From contig CP054936.1 in the NCBI GenBank assembly GCA_013364255.1, positions 6,528,353 through 6,592,352 of the forward strand: a stretch of 64,000 nt of DNA. Reading direction: 5' to 3'. Source of the DNA: Streptomyces seoulensis. Lineage in GTDB: Bacteria; Actinomycetota; Actinomycetes; Streptomycetales; Streptomycetaceae. The notes under the pieces are model-generated. The model was not told the DNA's origin. It saw nothing but the letters and a program-made list of their open reading frames with translations, and searched no databases. A program made the translations under genes and the position numbers. Positions 61,901 through 64,000 of this stretch are shown here, piece after piece. Position 1 is the stretch's first letter. Every line of letters starts with the position of its first letter.

Positions 61901-62058
61901 GCAAGTTCAATTTTCCATGGAACACGCCACCCTGGTAGTCACAGCGGCTCGTGGACCGGCGGGCCCGGAGGCGGTTGCCCGTAGGGGGGCGCGGCGCCGC
62001 TTCCCCAAGATCTCTAGTTGGGCCGGACGCACTGGTGCGACCGGCCGGAGGGAAAGCG

Positions 62059-63489
62059 ATGGGTAGGACACTCGCGGAGAAGGTCTGGGACGACCACGTC
62101 GTCCGGCGCGCCGAGGGCGAGCCCGACCTCCTCTTCATCGATCTGCACCTGCTGCACGAGGTGACCAGCCCCCAGGCCTTCGACGGCCTCCGCAAGAGCG
62201 GGCGCGGTGTGCGCCGGCTCGACCTGACCATCGCCACCGAGGACCACAACACCCCGACCCTCGACATCGACAAGCCCATCGCGGACCCGGTCTCCCGCGC
62301 CCAGCTGGAGACGCTGCGCAAGAACTGCGCGGACTTCGGCGTGCGGCTGCACCCGCTGGGCGACGTCGAGCAGGGCGTCGTGCACGTGGTCGGCCCCCAG
62401 CTGGGCCTGACCCAGCCCGGCACCACCGTCGTCTGCGGCGACTCGCACACCTCCACGCACGGCGCCTTCGGCGCGCTGGCGTTCGGCATCGGCACCTCCC
62501 AGGTGGAGCACGTGCTGGCCACCCAGACGCTGCCGATGGCCCGCCCGAAGACCATGGCGATCACGGTCGACGGCGAACTGCCCGAGGGCGTCACCGCCAA
62601 GGACCTGATCCTGGCGATCATCGCCCGGATCGGCACCGGCGGCGGCCAGGGCTACGTCCTGGAGTACCGCGGCTCCGCCATCGAGAAGCTCTCGATGGAG
62701 GCGCGGATGACCATCTGCAACATGTCGATCGAGGCCGGCGCCCGCGCGGGCATGATCGCCCCCGACGAGACCACCTTCGCCTACCTCCAGGGCCGCCCGC
62801 ACGCCCCCGAGGGCGAGGACTGGGACGCCGCCGTCGCGTACTGGCGGACGCTGCGCACCGACGACGACGCCGAGTTCGACGCCGAGGTCGTCATCGACGC
62901 CGCCGCGCTGTCCCCGTTCGTCACCTGGGGCACCAACCCGGGCCAGGGCGCGCCGCTTTCGGCCGCCGTCCCCGACCCGGCCTCGTACGAAGACGCTTCG
63001 GAGCGCCTGGCCGCCGAAAAGGCCCTGGAGTACATGGGGTTGGACGCCGGTCAGCCGCTGCGCTCCATCCGGGTGGACACCGTCTTCGTAGGTTCGTGCA
63101 CCAACGGCCGCATCGAGGACCTGCGCGCCGCCGCCGACGTCGTGCGAGGCCGCAAAGTCGCCGACGGCGTGCGGATGCTGGTCGTCCCCGGCTCCGCGCG
63201 GGTCGGCCTCCAGGCGGTCTCCGAGGGCCTGGACGTGGTCTTCAAGGAGTCCGGCGCCGAATGGCGGCACGCGGGCTGCTCCATGTGCCTGGGCATGAAC
63301 CCCGACCAGCTGGCCCCCGGCGAGCGCTCCGCCTCCACCTCCAACCGCAACTTCGAGGGCAGGCAGGGCAAGGGCGGCCGTACCCACCTGGTGTCGCCGC
63401 AGGTCGCCGCCGCCACCGCGGTCCTCGGCCACCTGGCCTCCCCGGCCGACCTGTCCGACGCCGACGCCCCCACGCCCGCTGGAGTCTGA
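62059..63489 (+). CDS. leuC: 3-isopropylmalate dehydratase large subunit
   Basis: 476 residues. Isomerises 2- to 3-isopropylmalate (and citramalate) with LeuD; aconitase-family [4Fe-4S] enzyme. Cluster ligands are visible: Cys in VFVGSCTNGRIEDLRAAAD and the pair in AGCSMCLGMNPDQL. Also VVCGDSHTSTHGAFGALAFG, FGIGTSQVEHVLATQTLPM, ARAGMIAPDETTFAYLQGRP. GGAGGGAAAG lies before ATG 62059. It is 6 bases ahead of leuD; control by NdgR expected. Confidence 0.96.
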   Translation: MGRTLAEKVWDDHVVRRAEGEPDLLFIDLHLLHEVTSPQAFDGLRKSGRGVRRLDLTIATEDHNTPTLDIDKPIADPVSRAQLETLRKNCADFGVRLHPLGDVEQGVVHVVGPQLGLTQPGTTVVCGDSHTSTHGAFGALAFGIGTSQVEHVLATQTLPMARPKTMAITVDGELPEGVTAKDLILAIIARIGTGGGQGYVLEYRGSAIEKLSMEARMTICNMSIEAGARAGMIAPDETTFAYLQGRPHAPEGEDWDAAVAYWRTLRTDDDAEFDAEVVIDAAALSPFVTWGTNPGQGAPLSAAVPDPASYEDASERLAAEKALEYMGLDAGQPLRSIRVDTVFVGSCTNGRIEDLRAAADVVRGRKVADGVRMLVVPGSARVGLQAVSEGLDVVFKESGAEWRHAGCSMCLGMNPDQLAPGERSASTSNRNFEGRQGKGGRTHLVSPQVAAATAVLGHLASPADLSDADAPTPAGV

Positions 63490-63495
63490 GAGATC

Positions 63496-64000
63496 ATGGA
63501 AGCCTTCACCACCCACACCGGCCGGGCCGTCCCGCTGCGCCGCAGCAACGTCGACACCGACCAGATCATCCCCGCCCACTGGCTCAAGAAGGTCACCCGC
63601 GACGGGTTCGAGGACGGGCTGTTCGAGGCCTGGCGCAAGGACCCCGAGTTCGTGCTCAACCGCCCCGAGCGGCAGGGCGCCACGGTCCTGGTGGCCGGAC
63701 CCGACTTCGGCACCGGCTCCTCCCGCGAGCACGCGGTCTGGGCGCTGCAGAACTACGGCTTCAAGACCGTGATCTCCGCCCGTTTCGCCGACATCTTCCG
63801 CGGCAACTCGCTGAAGAACGGCCTGCTCACGGTGGTCCTGGACCAGAAGATCGTGGAAGCGCTCCAGGAGCTCACCGAGAACGACCCGGACGCCGAGATC
63901 ACCGTCGACCTGGTCGGGCGCGAGGTGCGCGCCGAGGGCATCACCGCCTCCTTCGAGCTGGACGAGAACTCCCGCTGGCGGCTGCTGAACGGTCTGGACG
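63496..64000 (+). CDS. leuD: 3-isopropylmalate dehydratase small subunit (3' end outside window)
   Basis: 168 codons visible with no stop before the window ends. MEAFTTHTGRAVPLRRSNVD, TDQIIPAHWLKKVTRDGFED, FGTGSSREHAVWALQNYGF (substrate-binding loop) and RFADIFRGNSLKNGLL identify LeuD, normally about 197 residues. It partners LeuC. It overlaps nothing and starts 6 bases after the leuC stop. Confidence 0.96.
   Translation, partial: MEAFTTHTGRAVPLRRSNVDTDQIIPAHWLKKVTRDGFEDGLFEAWRKDPEFVLNRPERQGATVLVAGPDFGTGSSREHAVWALQNYGFKTVISARFADIFRGNSLKNGLLTVVLDQKIVEALQELTENDPDAEITVDLVGREVRAEGITASFELDENSRWRLLNGLD

Overview
This window comes from a Streptomyces chromosome. Base composition is very GC-rich with strong third-position GC bias. 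The gene order ilvB-ilvN-ilvC-serA, then leuB, ilvE, a citramalate/isopropylmalate-synthase-type gene, accB-accE, two conservons, gltX, tRNA genes, ndgR and leuC-leuD matches, from memory, the arrangement around SCO5511-SCO5554 of S. coelicolor. Both window ends cut a gene: a 2-hydroxyacid dehydrogenase on the left and leuD on the right.

Left part (1-25.6 kb): a membrane GGDEF protein with a degenerate EAL domain precedes the branched-chain amino acid operon ilvBNC. That operon is headed by a 13-codon leader peptide and an intrinsic terminator, a classic attenuator. serA follows, then a divergent MFS exporter/TetR pair, a PucR-type regulator divergent from the two-step proline catabolic genes, a small acetyltransferase of the AAC(2') type, leuB and ilvE. 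Next come a nucleobase-type transporter divergent from a two-gene urease (gamma-beta fusion plus alpha, no accessory genes) and agmatine deiminase.

Middle (25.6-42.4 kb): an accessory stretch holds a PCMT-like methyltransferase tightly coupled to a Gly/Pro-rich peptide and two Cys-rich small proteins. It lies opposite a three-gene module (small protein, DUF6879, Scr1/DUF5753-type XRE regulator). Then come a TetR gene, cimA with its own attenuator-like terminator, a GPP34 protein, and divergent secreted glycosidases (GH30 with a ricin-type lectin, GH3). A Gly-rich membrane protein follows, then an unusual single-chain protein joining an ECF sigma factor, a zinc anti-sigma motif, a membrane segment and an extracellular CAP domain, and finally YceI.

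Right part (42.4-64 kb): accB-accE encode the carboxyltransferase and epsilon subunits of acyl-CoA carboxylase. Two complete conservons (cvnA-B-C-D) lie head to tail on the minus strand; their cvnD genes share a run of about 240 identical bases. A small protein with a duplicated ANPRRT motif, an FAH-family hydrolase, gltX, a HAD phosphatase and five tRNA genes (Gln-Glu-Glu-Gln-Glu) follow. Then come a MerR-like gene lacking its DNA-binding head, ndgR, and leuCD.

The window therefore brings together most of leucine/isoleucine/valine synthesis (ilvBNC, leuB, ilvE, cimA, leuCD, ndgR). Control signals visible in the DNA include attenuators, dyads and a candidate upstream ORF. No CRISPR array, insertion sequence, integrase or origin was seen.
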